7,428 bases of DNA from JACCYQ01 sp036675565 (GCA_036675565.1 JAKFER010000030.1:1-7428), one strand, 5' to 3'; shown: positions 1-5,710, counted from the first letter of the stretch. The notes: generated from the letters alone by a model not told the origin. Numbers and translations: made by a program.

Positions 1-319
1 ATTGAACTGGTAACGACCAGTGATTTGAAAAATAATTTAAAAAGCATATAGTTTTAGTTTGGTAAAGGATGATGAAAATTCAATCGCATAATAAGTAAAA
101 AGTAAATAGTTTTTTGTGTGCGTTACTTACACAGGCTGACCATACATGTCAATTTATAAAATTTAAATGTAAGGCAAAACCGGATGCAGTTTACTAATGG
201 AATATATTCTTATTTTCATATGGTTATTTTAATTTTTTTTAGCCATATGGAATTCGCCAAATAATCATCCCGGTTGGTATACGATAGCTTATGGCTCATT
301 TCATGCTTACATTCAACCC
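1..319. other. AT-rich intergenic region, no gene seen
   Basis: No convincing reading frame is present. Two small inverted repeats can be seen. The first is ACTGGT (6-11), loop AACG, ACCAGT (16-21), a perfect 6-bp stem that is not followed by a T-run. The second is CATATGG (217-223) facing CCATATG (243-249), which extends to about 9 bp with one G-T pair around an AT-rich loop. The first could be the tail of a structure belonging to a gene outside the window. The promoter of the gene at 320 must lie here or further left, but I see no clear TTTG/TAnnTTTG pair close to its start. Confidence 0.6.
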
Positions 320-1063
320 ATGAAACATCTCATCATCATATTCTTCTTTCTTTTTACCAGCAACCTGGTTTTTGCGCAGCCACATATTCATGCGCATAAC
401 GATTACCAGCAACCGCAACCGCTGGATCATGCTATTCAACATAAAGTGTATTCGCTGGAGGCCGATGTATTCCTTAAAAATGGCAAATTACTGGTAGCAC
501 ATGACAAAGAAGAACTGGCTACCGCACCCAAACTAAAATCACTTTACCTTAAACCCATTATTAAACTTTTTAAAAAACACCAGGGCCGCATCAGTGCAGA
601 TACGGCGTATGCACCGGTACTGATGATCGATATAAAGGATGATGGTGCTGCTGCCATTGCCGCCATCGTAAAAGCGGTAAAAAATCACCACAGGGTTTTT
701 GACCGCAGCATCAATCCCATGGCCGTGCAGATCGTGATCAGTGGTAACCGGGGCGCCATCAGCCAATGGATTGCTTATCCAGCTTATATTTTCTTTGATG
801 GCCGGCCCAGGGAAAATTATGATGCTGCCACCCTGCAGCGGGTGGGTTTTATCAGCGATGCTTATAAAAATTATGCATCACCGGCAGACAGTACTGCCTA
901 TAAATTACAACAGGTTTCAGCGCAGGTTCACCGGCAAAATAAATTACTTCGTATCTGGGGAATGCCCGATGATGCGGCTTCATGGCAACGACAACAACAA
1001 CTGGGCATTGATATCATTAACACGGATAAAGTGGCGGAATGCAGTTCGTTCTTCAAAAAGTAG
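320..1063 (+). CDS. Secreted PI-PLC/GDPD-like phosphodiesterase
   Basis: This 247-residue protein probably hydrolyses a phosphodiester, perhaps a glycerophosphodiester or inositol phospholipid; the substrate is unknown. Residues 1-19 form a signal peptide: MKH, a run of Ile/Phe/Leu, then V-F-A with likely cleavage before Q20. The mature protein opens with H-A-H-N-D-Y (24-29), followed by L-E-A-D-V (46-50) and V-A-H-D (59-62). These are the His, Glu-x-Asp and His-Asp residues that form the metal/acid-base site in PI-PLC/GDPD TIM barrels. Later elements that fit the barrel are D-I-K (104-106), R-I-W-G-M-P-D (211-217) and G-I-D-I-I-N-T-D near the end (229-236). The length suits the short bacterial branch often named 'phosphatidylinositol-specific phospholipase C/glycerophosphodiester phosphodiesterase family'. 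The ATG start is fixed by the signal peptide. It is separated from its neighbours, so probably monocistronic. It should act in the periplasm or on the cell surface. The family call is fairly sure; the substrate is not. Confidence 0.85.
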   Translation: MKHLIIIFFFLFTSNLVFAQPHIHAHNDYQQPQPLDHAIQHKVYSLEADVFLKNGKLLVAHDKEELATAPKLKSLYLKPIIKLFKKHQGRISADTAYAPVLMIDIKDDGAAAIAAIVKAVKNHHRVFDRSINPMAVQIVISGNRGAISQWIAYPAYIFFDGRPRENYDAATLQRVGFISDAYKNYASPADSTAYKLQQVSAQVHRQNKLLRIWGMPDDAASWQRQQQLGIDIINTDKVAECSSFFKK

Positions 1064-1164
1064 CTGTTGGAAAAAATGAAACCACAAAGTGCAGAAAGAA
1101 AAACTTAGGGCCCTCTAGCGAACATTGCGATATTATTAAATTTTTTGTATCGCCAAGAGCGCTA

Positions 1165-1258
1165 TGAACCGCAATGGTCGCAAAGAATACAGGAACTACC
1201 TTGCGTCCCTTGCGTGTAAGCCTTGCAAACCTTGCGATACTATTTCTATTTTGTATCG
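1165..1258. repeat. 94-bp tandem repeat, copy 1
   Basis: It runs from tgaaccgcaatggtcg to ctattttgtatcg and recurs 106 bp downstream with only a few differences. Inside it, 1170-1185 (cgcaatggtcgcaaag) can pair with 1199-1214 (ccttgcgtcccttgcg) at 13 of 16 positions around a 13-nt loop, so its RNA could form a hairpin. Function unknown. Confidence 0.85.
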
Positions 1259-1270
1259 ATATTATCGCCC

Positions 1271-1364
1271 TGAACCGCAATGGTCGCAAAGAATACAGGA
1301 ACAACCTTGCGTCCCTTGCGTGTAAGCTTTGCGAACCTTGCGATACTATTTCTATTTTGTATCG
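1271..1364. repeat. 94-bp tandem repeat, copy 2
   Basis: Same length and order as the copy at 1165. Differences are scattered single bases, for example acaacc for actacc and gctttgcgaacc for gccttgcaaacc. The hairpin arms (1276-1291 and 1305-1320) are kept unchanged, and the changes fall in the loop and the right flank. Confidence 0.85.
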
Positions 1365-1379
1365 CCATGAATGCTGAAT

Positions 1380-1396
1380 CCTGCCTGCTGGCAGGC
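1380..1396. repeat. Short GC-rich palindrome inside the degenerate third repeat copy
   Basis: GCCTGC (1383-1388) and GCAGGC (1391-1396) are perfect complements separated by TG; CCTGC...GCAGG gives an alternative stem with a 6-nt loop. It sits where the third repeat copy is interrupted, between cgccatgaa and cgcaatggccacaaa, so it looks like a small REP-like insertion. It is much more GC-rich than its surroundings. Confidence 0.6.
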
Positions 1397-1488
1397 GCAA
1401 TGGCCACAAAAAATACAAGTAATTCAAGCAAAACAATAATCTCTAATTTAGATTTCGCAAGATTATTTTATTCATTTTCCCCTTTATT

Positions 1489-1506
1489 TATACCCTTTGG
1501 GGTACA
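1489..1506. promoter_or_regulatory. Putative HipB operator O1
   Basis: TATACCCTTTGGGGTACA is the outermost of three related palindromes upstream of hipB. The half-sites follow TATACC-N6-GGTATA with one imperfect base at the right end (TACA). The layout recalls the Escherichia coli HipB operator (TATCC-N8-GGATA). Its internal TTTG (1496-1499) can also serve as a -33 box for the promoter described separately. HipB binding is inferred. Confidence 0.75.
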
Positions 1507-1526
1507 TTATCGTCCAAATATATTTT
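1496..1526 (+). promoter_or_regulatory. Candidate hipBST promoter (Bacteroidota type)
   Basis: TTTG (1496-1499), a 19-bp spacer and TATATTTT (1519-1526) fit the Bacteroidota sigma consensus TTTG-N19..21-TAnnTTTG with one mismatch in the last base. Transcription would start near 1533, inside the second operator, so repressor on O1 and O2 would cover the -33 box and the start site. A competing -7 box, TATATTTG (1543-1550), matches TAnnTTTG exactly but has no good -33 box at the right distance. Confidence 0.5.
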
Positions 1527-1528
1527 AT

Positions 1529-1546
1529 TATACCCTTTGGGGTATA
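1529..1546. promoter_or_regulatory. Putative HipB operator O2
   Basis: TATACCCTTTGGGGTATA has perfect TATACC and GGTATA half-sites with a 6-bp centre. Its centre is exactly 40 bp from those of the sites on either side. It probably overlaps the transcription start of the operon. Confidence 0.8.
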
Positions 1547-1568
1547 TTTGAAATATAATACCTAAATT

Positions 1569-1586
1569 TATACCTCAAAGGGTATA
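1569..1586. promoter_or_regulatory. Putative HipB operator O3, overlapping the ribosome-binding region
   Basis: TATACCTCAAAGGGTATA is the same palindrome in opposite orientation: its complement differs from O2 by one base. It ends 2 nt before the hipB ATG, so it occupies the position of any ribosome-binding site. No better Shine-Dalgarno than AAAGGG within the palindrome is visible. Confidence 0.8.
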
Positions 1587-1588
1587 AC

Positions 1589-1822
1589 ATGAGTAAAACC
1601 AAAAGTTTGCCGGAATTTTTAAAAGAAAAACGAAAACAGGTGAAAATTACACAACCTGAACTGGCAGCTAAAGCCGGGGTCGGGCTTCGTTTTATACGAG
1701 ACATGGAACAGGGAAAAACTTCATTACGAATGGATAAGGTAAACCAGGTCCTCCAGTTATTTGGACATGAATTAGGTCCCGTGCCTGTAAACCGTCAAAC
1801 ACTGCTCCATGAGGAAAGCTAA
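1589..1822 (+). CDS. hipB: HipB-type XRE-family antitoxin and repressor
   Basis: This small DNA-binding protein of 77 residues is first in the operon. It is expected to repress its own promoter and help hold the HipA-type kinase inactive. The helix-turn-helix spans about residues 8-58: basic helix 1 (F-L-K-E-K-R-K), T-Q-P-E-L-A-A-K-A-G (21-30) as the first helix of the motif, and V-G-L-R-F-I-R-D-M-E-Q-G (31-42) as the recognition helix, followed by the L-R-M-D-K-V-N-Q-V-L-Q-L-F-G-H-E-L dimerisation segment typical of HipB. The ATG lies directly behind operator O3, and its 3' end overlaps the next gene by 14 nt, which implies translational coupling. The three upstream palindromes are its most likely binding sites. 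In tripartite HipBST systems HipB is mainly the DNA-binding part while HipS does much of the neutralising; whether that holds here is inference. Confidence 0.88.
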   Translation: MSKTKSLPEFLKEKRKQVKITQPELAAKAGVGLRFIRDMEQGKTSLRMDKVNQVLQLFGHELGPVPVNRQTLLHEES

Positions 1823-2138
1823 TGTATTTATGTATCAACAACTGGCAGGTTACCTTTTAGAAACTGAAGATGGTTACCAGTTCATTTATGACAGGAATTA
1901 TTTAAAAATGCCGAATGCCGAAGCCGTAAGCCTTACCATTCCGCTCTCGGACCAGGCATATATTAACCCGGTAATGTTTCCCTTCTTTGATGGGCTGATT
2001 CCGGAAGGTTGGTTACTGGAAGTAGCGGAACATAATTGGAAACTGAATCAACGTGACCGAATGGGACTGTTAATGGCCTGTTGCCGCGACTGCATTGGTG
2101 CGGTGAGTATTGTTGAAGCCCAAAATAATGAAATTTAA
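1809..2138 (+). CDS. hipS: HipS-like protein: free-standing HipA N-terminal domain
   Basis: These 109 residues correspond to the N-terminal subdomain of full-length HipA, encoded here as a separate protein. The opening M-R-K-A-N-V-F-M-Y-Q-Q-L-A-G-Y-L lines up residue for residue with the recalled start of E. coli HipA (M-P-K-L-V-T-W-M-N-N-Q-R-V-G-E-L), which supports the ATG at 1809 over the internal Met8 (1830). Then come V-S-L-T-I-P-L (40-46), F-P-F-F-D-G-L-I-P-E-G-W (57-68) and the D-C-I-G-A-V-S-I-V end (93-101), matching HipA's S-L-P-L, N-F-F-D-N-L-L-P and D-S-V-G-A-V. It overlaps hipB by 14 nt and shares its final A with the ATG of the kinase gene. In the E. coli O127 HipBST system the equivalent HipS acts as the antitoxin; by analogy this protein may inhibit the kinase encoded after it. 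The alternative is a structural subunit of a two-piece toxin. Confidence 0.85.
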   Translation: MRKANVFMYQQLAGYLLETEDGYQFIYDRNYLKMPNAEAVSLTIPLSDQAYINPVMFPFFDGLIPEGWLLEVAEHNWKLNQRDRMGLLMACCRDCIGAVSIVEAQNNEI

Positions 2139-3094
2139 TGCGCTGCTTATACTGTTATAAAAACCTGGAGCCGGGGCAAATAGATTTTCATCCTGCCTGC
2201 AGCCGTATCATGTTTGGAAATCCACAGCCTCCCCTGTTGCCATATACCGAAGAACAAATGCTTGAACTGGGTGAAAAAGTAATTAAAAGTCAAATAGCGG
2301 TTACCGGTGTACAACCCAAACTTTCGCTGGATATTGAAAAATCATTTAAAGGGAATTCAGAAGCCAAAACGCTGCAACGATTTACCATCGTTGGCTTATG
2401 GGGTGGCTATATATTGAAACCCGCTACAAAAAATTTCCCGCACTTACCTGAATTGGAAGACCTGACGATGCACTTAGCACAGCTGTCAGGTATAGCAACG
2501 GTACCTCATTCTTTAATCAGGTTGCAAAACGGGAGTCTTGCCTACATTACAAAACGAATTGACAGGGTAAAAAAAACAAAACTGCATATGGAAGATATGT
2601 GCCAGTTAACGGAGCGGCTGACAGAAGATAAATACAAGGGCTCTTATGAACAAATAGCAAAAACGATTTTAAAATACTCGGCAAATCCCGGCCTGGACCT
2701 GGTCAACTTTTTTGAACAACTTATCTTTTCTTTTTTAACCGGCAATGCAGATATGCATCTGAAGAATTTTTCTTTAATCAAACAACCACAAACCGGCTAT
2801 GTTTTAGCACCTGCCTATGACATGGTAGCTTCTGCACTGATCGTAAAAGGTGATACCGAAGAACTGGCTTTGAATTTGAATGGAAAAAAAAGAAAATTAG
2901 TACGAAAAGATTTTGATACGGTCTTATCCTCTTTTAAAAATTTGGATAAAAGGGCAATAGAAAATCTTTATCAAAAATTTTCTGCCAGTATAGAAAAATG
3001 GATGCAGTTTATACCGCAAAGTTTTCTTCCGGATGTATTGAAAGATCAATACAGAATATTGATTAAAGAAAAGGCGACAAAGCTGCATTTATAG
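2138..3094 (+). CDS. hipT: HipT-like serine/threonine kinase toxin with an N-terminal zinc-finger-like motif
   Basis: This 318-residue HipA-family kinase core probably arrests growth by phosphorylating a translation factor; in known members the targets are aminoacyl-tRNA synthetases (GltX for HipA, TrpS for HipT). Visible parts are the glycine-rich loop I-A-V-T-G-V-Q-P-K-L (53-62), G-G-Y-I-L-K-P (89-95, likely ATP-binding Lys94), I-T-K-R-I-D-R (137-143), M-E-D-M-C-Q-L (151-157), the catalytic loop G-N-A-D-M-H-L-K-N-F-S (202-212, Asp205) and P-A-Y-D-M-V (225-230, metal-binding Asp228). The first 25 residues add C3-x2-C6 and H18-x2-C21, a likely zinc site absent from E. coli HipA. The position that is autophosphorylated in HipA (S150) is Ala54 here, with Thr56 two residues later. 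Translation starts at TAATG, sharing one base with hipS. The extra N-terminal module and intact frames argue that hipS and hipT are a stable split, not a recent frameshift. The 3' third is AT-rich: 16 G/C in 2941-3000. Confidence 0.88.
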   Translation: MRCLYCYKNLEPGQIDFHPACSRIMFGNPQPPLLPYTEEQMLELGEKVIKSQIAVTGVQPKLSLDIEKSFKGNSEAKTLQRFTIVGLWGGYILKPATKNFPHLPELEDLTMHLAQLSGIATVPHSLIRLQNGSLAYITKRIDRVKKTKLHMEDMCQLTERLTEDKYKGSYEQIAKTILKYSANPGLDLVNFFEQLIFSFLTGNADMHLKNFSLIKQPQTGYVLAPAYDMVASALIVKGDTEELALNLNGKKRKLVRKDFDTVLSSFKNLDKRAIENLYQKFSASIEKWMQFIPQSFLPDVLKDQYRILIKEKATKLHL

Positions 3095-3166
3095 ATGTAT
3101 GCAAAAGCAAATCAACTCATTAGAATAATGCTTATTAATTGAACTTCTCTTACCACTATTTTAAGA

Positions 3167-3174
3167 TACTTTTG
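3167..3174 (+). promoter_or_regulatory. Candidate -7 box for the hydrolase-kinase operon
   Basis: TACTTTTG matches the Bacteroidota -7 consensus TAnnTTTG exactly and lies 21 nt before the GTG start at 3196. Transcription would begin near 3180, giving a short leader. The -33 box is weak: the best candidates are TTCT near 3145 and TTGA near 3139. The gap between hipT and this gene (3095-3195) shows no good terminator. Confidence 0.5.
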
Positions 3175-3195
3175 CCATTCTAAAAAACAACGATA

Positions 3196-3999
3196 GTGCA
3201 GCAAATCCTGGTACGTAATAATGTGAAAGATTTTGGTAACGGGTCTCAGCCCATGTTATTTGCGCATGGATTTGGATGCGATCAGCATATGTGGCGCTTT
3301 GTTACACCGGCCTTTGAAGATGATTACCGCATTATTCTTTTCGATTATGTGGGGGCTGGTAAATCAGATTATTCCAGTTATAACCCGGAACGTTACCAAT
3401 CGCTGCAAGGATATGCCCAGGACATACTGGATATTTGCAAGGAACTGGATCTGCAGGATGTGATCCTGGTGGGTCATTCAGTCAGCAGCATGATCGGGTT
3501 GCTGGCAGCCATTGAAAAGCCATCGCGTTTCAGTCATCTCATCATGGTAGGTCCCTCACCATGCTATATCAATAAAGATGGTTACATCGGCGGATTTGAA
3601 CATAAAGACATTGAAGGTTTGCTGGAGACCATGGAAAAAAACTATATCGGCTGGGCCAATTTCCTGGCACCACAGATCATGGGTAATGCCGATCGCCCTG
3701 AACTGGGACAGGAACTGACGGATAGTTTTTGCAGCACTGACCCCGTTATTGCCAACCAGTTTGCAAAGGCCACTTTCTTTTCAGACAACCGCGAAGATCT
3801 TCCTAAATTAAAAACACCTTCACTCATTCTGCAATGCGCTGAAGATATTATTGCGCCATCACAAGTGGGTGATTACTTACACCAAAACCTGCGGAACAGT
3901 ACGCTGAAACAAATGAAGGCGAAAGGTCATTGCCCGCATTTGAGCGAACCGGAAGAAACCATAAACCTTATACAAGATTACCTTGGTGTAACAGCATGA
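3196..3999 (+). CDS. rsbQ: RsbQ-type alpha/beta hydrolase (signal-sensing serine hydrolase)
   Basis: These 267 residues closely resemble B. subtilis RsbQ along the full length as I recall it, including A-H-G-F-G-C-D-Q (23-30), I-L-F-D-Y-V-G (47-53), M-V-G-P-S-P-C-Y (117-124), M-E-K-N-Y-I-G-W-A (146-154), F-C-S-T-D-P-V-I-A (178-186) and K-G-H-C-P-H (243-248). The catalytic triad is Ser95 in G-H-S-V-S, Asp217 in A-E-D-I-I-A-P and His245 in G-H-C-P-H. RsbQ activates the PAS-phosphatase RsbP under energy stress and is related to the plant butenolide receptors D14 and KAI2; its ligand is unsettled. The start is GTG: an in-frame TAA at 3181-3183 leaves no ATG, and Met-Gln-Gln-Ile-Leu fits the family's beginning. 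No signal peptide is seen, so it should be cytoplasmic. It overlaps the PAS-kinase gene by ATGA, so the two are probably made together and interact. Confidence 0.9.
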   Translation: MQQILVRNNVKDFGNGSQPMLFAHGFGCDQHMWRFVTPAFEDDYRIILFDYVGAGKSDYSSYNPERYQSLQGYAQDILDICKELDLQDVILVGHSVSSMIGLLAAIEKPSRFSHLIMVGPSPCYINKDGYIGGFEHKDIEGLLETMEKNYIGWANFLAPQIMGNADRPELGQELTDSFCSTDPVIANQFAKATFFSDNREDLPKLKTPSLILQCAEDIIAPSQVGDYLHQNLRNSTLKQMKAKGHCPHLSEPEETINLIQDYLGVTA

Positions 4000-5207
4000 T
4001 AGCACAACTTTTTGACAAGGCTCCCTGTGGGTTTTTTTCCTTTTATGATGATGGAACCATCATGCAGGTGAATGAAACACTGGGAACTATTTTAAAGGTT
4101 GATACTGAAACGCTGAAAGGAAAAAATGTTGAAAGTCTTTTTACACTTCCAACAAAGATCTTTTGTCAAACCCATTTTTTTCCGCTGTTACAAATACAGG
4201 GACATGCAGAAGAAATCTTTCTTACATTATTAAGCAGTGATGGTGAATATTTACCGGTGTTGCTGAATGCAAAAAGAATGGAATGGGAACAACGAATGAT
4301 CACCAATTGTGTTTTCATTGTAGTGCCTAACCGTAAGAAATTTGAAGATGAATTGGTAGCGGCCCGCAAGACCGCTGAAAATGCTTTATCACAAAATACG
4401 GACCTGGTTGCAATAAAAGCAGCATTACAAGATCACACCAAAAAACTGGAACATCAAATGCGACTGGTCAACAACCAGAACCAGGAGCTGCAGCAGTTCA
4501 GCCATGTGGTAACCCATAATTTAAAAGAACCGCTTCGGAAGATCTTATTGTACACAGAAAAATTGCAGGGAGAAACGCAGTTGCCAACGATAGATAAACT
4601 GGCCCGGTCTGCCCGGCAAATGAAAGCCGTGGTTACTGGTTTGCAACAATATGTGTGGTTGAATGATAAAGCAAACAAATACCAGCCCGTTAATCTCGAT
4701 ACCATTGTTCAAAATGCAGTCAGCCGTTTAACCAAAGAACATGATGCTCATTTGCTAAACCTGCAAAAAGATGAATTGGGAAACCTGGAAGGCGATGAAG
4801 AACAACTTGAATTAATGTTTTTCCACCTGCTGGATAATGCGGTTAAATTTCGCAAAGGAGAACAGGCAAACGTGGCGATTAAACAAACCATATTGAAACA
4901 AAATGTTTTCAAGCAGGTAGCGGGCAAATATGATTACCAGTCTTTTTTAAAACTGGAATTATCGGATGAGGGTATTGGATTTGACCCGGAATATAAAAAC
5001 CATATTTTCGAATTATTCAGAAAGCTGCATTCCGGCGAAGGACAGGGGCTGGGCCTGGCTCTGTGTAAAAAAATCGTTGGTAATCATGCAGGGCATATTG
5101 AGGCGGATGGCAAGCCAGGCATATCCACAACGATAACGATTTGGTTACCCCTGCAACAGGCAGCAAGCGGGATGCAGGAAACATTACCTGGAATGTTCAA
5201 TCAATAA
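3996..5207 (+). CDS. Soluble PAS-domain sensor histidine kinase
   Basis: This 403-residue cytoplasmic histidine kinase has no transmembrane segment. The ATG at 3996 is preferred over an upstream in-frame ATG at 3930, because those extra 22 residues would lie inside the hydrolase gene and the PAS domain begins right after 3996 (L-F-D-K-A-P-C-G-F-F). The PAS domain covers about 4-110 and includes F-C-Q-T-H-F-F-P-L-L (56-65) and L-P-V-L-L-N-A (86-92), which resembles the PAS of RsbP, the RsbQ partner. A coiled-coil linker follows (about 115-165). The H-box F-S-H-V-V-T-H-N-L-K-E-P-L-R (168-181) gives His174 as phosphoacceptor, with Asn175 where Asp is commoner. The ATPase domain shows L-L-D-N-A-V-K-F (278-285, Asn281), S-D-E-G-I-G-F (323-329), F-E-L-F-R-K-L-H (338-345) and G-Q-G-L-G-L-A (349-355). 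The likely role is to convert hydrolase-PAS contact into phosphotransfer to the receiver encoded next. Confidence 0.9.
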   Translation: MIAQLFDKAPCGFFSFYDDGTIMQVNETLGTILKVDTETLKGKNVESLFTLPTKIFCQTHFFPLLQIQGHAEEIFLTLLSSDGEYLPVLLNAKRMEWEQRMITNCVFIVVPNRKKFEDELVAARKTAENALSQNTDLVAIKAALQDHTKKLEHQMRLVNNQNQELQQFSHVVTHNLKEPLRKILLYTEKLQGETQLPTIDKLARSARQMKAVVTGLQQYVWLNDKANKYQPVNLDTIVQNAVSRLTKEHDAHLLNLQKDELGNLEGDEEQLELMFFHLLDNAVKFRKGEQANVAIKQTILKQNVFKQVAGKYDYQSFLKLELSDEGIGFDPEYKNHIFELFRKLHSGEGQGLGLALCKKIVGNHAGHIEADGKPGISTTITIWLPLQQAASGMQETLPGMFNQ

Positions 5208-5215
5208 ATTCATGG

Positions 5216-5223
5216 TATTTTTG
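5216..5223 (+). promoter_or_regulatory. Possible internal -7 box before the response regulator gene
   Basis: TATTTTTG matches TAnnTTTG and lies 27 nt upstream of the ATG at 5251, in a 43-nt gap. The sequence at the expected -33 position (around 5194-5198, TGTTC) is poor. It may allow separate expression of the receiver; read-through from the kinase gene is at least as likely. Confidence 0.3.
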
Positions 5224-5250
5224 ATTACAGGTTAAACGAAAATATTTATC

Positions 5251-5700
5251 ATGCAAGAAAGAAATGTGCGGTCCATATTGGTTATTGATGATGACCCGGA
5301 TGATTTTGAGTTGGTCAAAGAAGCTATTTTACAGTTTGATCCTGCCATTTCAGTTAGTTATATAAATAATTGCGAAGAGCTGGTTCAATACAGGCGTAAA
5401 AATTTTGATCTTGTTCTGCTGGATATTAATATGCCTCATCATGATGGATTTTTCTGGTTGAAGTCGATCAGGAAAAACGGTTATAATGAATTGCCGGTGA
5501 TCATGTATACCAATTCCCTTTCTCCTGCCCATATTGCCCAAGCTTATGAAGAAGGGGCCAATCTTTATTTTTCAAAACCGGATAGTTTTTCGCAATTGGT
5601 AAAAGGATTAAAAGAATTATTAAGGCTCGACTGGACCCATCCTTTTTCCATTACAGAAAAATACCAGCAACAGGGGCGTTACCGGACTTTTAGTTTTTGA
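5251..5700 (+). CDS. Single-domain response regulator (receiver only)
   Basis: This 149-residue CheY/Rcp1-like receiver has no output domain. The acidic pocket is I-D-D-D-P-D-D (12-18), the phosphoacceptor is Asp58 in L-L-D-I-N-M-P (56-62), the switch Thr is Thr87 in I-M-Y-T-N-S (84-89), and the conserved Lys is Lys109 in F-S-K-P (107-110). The receiver ends near residue 127, leaving about 22 residues (from L-D-W-T-H-P to the R-Y-R-T-F-S-F end) without recognisable fold. It lies 43 nt behind the PAS-kinase gene on the same strand, so it is the natural phosphotransfer partner of His174. Without a DNA-binding or enzyme domain it should act by protein contact or as a phosphate relay or sink. Start ATG at 5251; no strong Shine-Dalgarno. 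Confidence 0.9.
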   Translation: MQERNVRSILVIDDDPDDFELVKEAILQFDPAISVSYINNCEELVQYRRKNFDLVLLDINMPHHDGFFWLKSIRKNGYNELPVIMYTNSLSPAHIAQAYEEGANLYFSKPDSFSQLVKGLKELLRLDWTHPFSITEKYQQQGRYRTFSF

Positions 5701-5710
5701 TGTGAAAAAA

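Larger units (their letters stand above)
1080..1420. repeat. Composite intergenic block of degenerate 'CGCAAAG/CTTGCG' repeats
   Basis: The block is built from variants of accgcaawggnCGCAAAGaatacag and CCTTGCGtcCCTTGCG, the type of repeat scattered between genes in many Bacteroidota genomes. It contains two near-identical 94-bp copies, a leading part-copy (cattgcgatattatta to gcgctatgaaccgc, 1123-1170) and a degenerate third copy (about 1353-1420). The left edge (aaaccacaaagtgcagaaag, 1080-1099) resembles sequence at 7396-7415. Open frames on both strands across the block are low-complexity translations of the repeat and are not called as genes. Confidence 0.85.

Noticed and set aside
741..1079. 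A 112-codon plus-strand frame inside the phosphodiesterase gene
   Set aside because: It is out of frame with a gene that has a signal peptide and conserved catalytic motifs, and its own product shows no recognisable pattern.
1053..1558. Several overlapping reading frames of 61-127 codons on both strands
   Set aside because: They are translations of the CGCAAAG/CTTGCG repeat block. They repeat the same peptide words (for example V-F-F-A-T-I-A-V), lack any domain and occur on both strands at once.
1809..3094. hipS and hipT as one hipA gene broken by a frameshift
   Set aside because: Each part has its own start and stop with a coupled TAATG junction, and the kinase carries an extra C-x2-C/H-x2-C module at its start, so this looks like a maintained split as in hipBST.
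3124..3136. Small hairpin AATAA-TGC-TTATT after hipT as a terminator
   Set aside because: Only five A-T pairs and no following T-run, so it is too weak to support.
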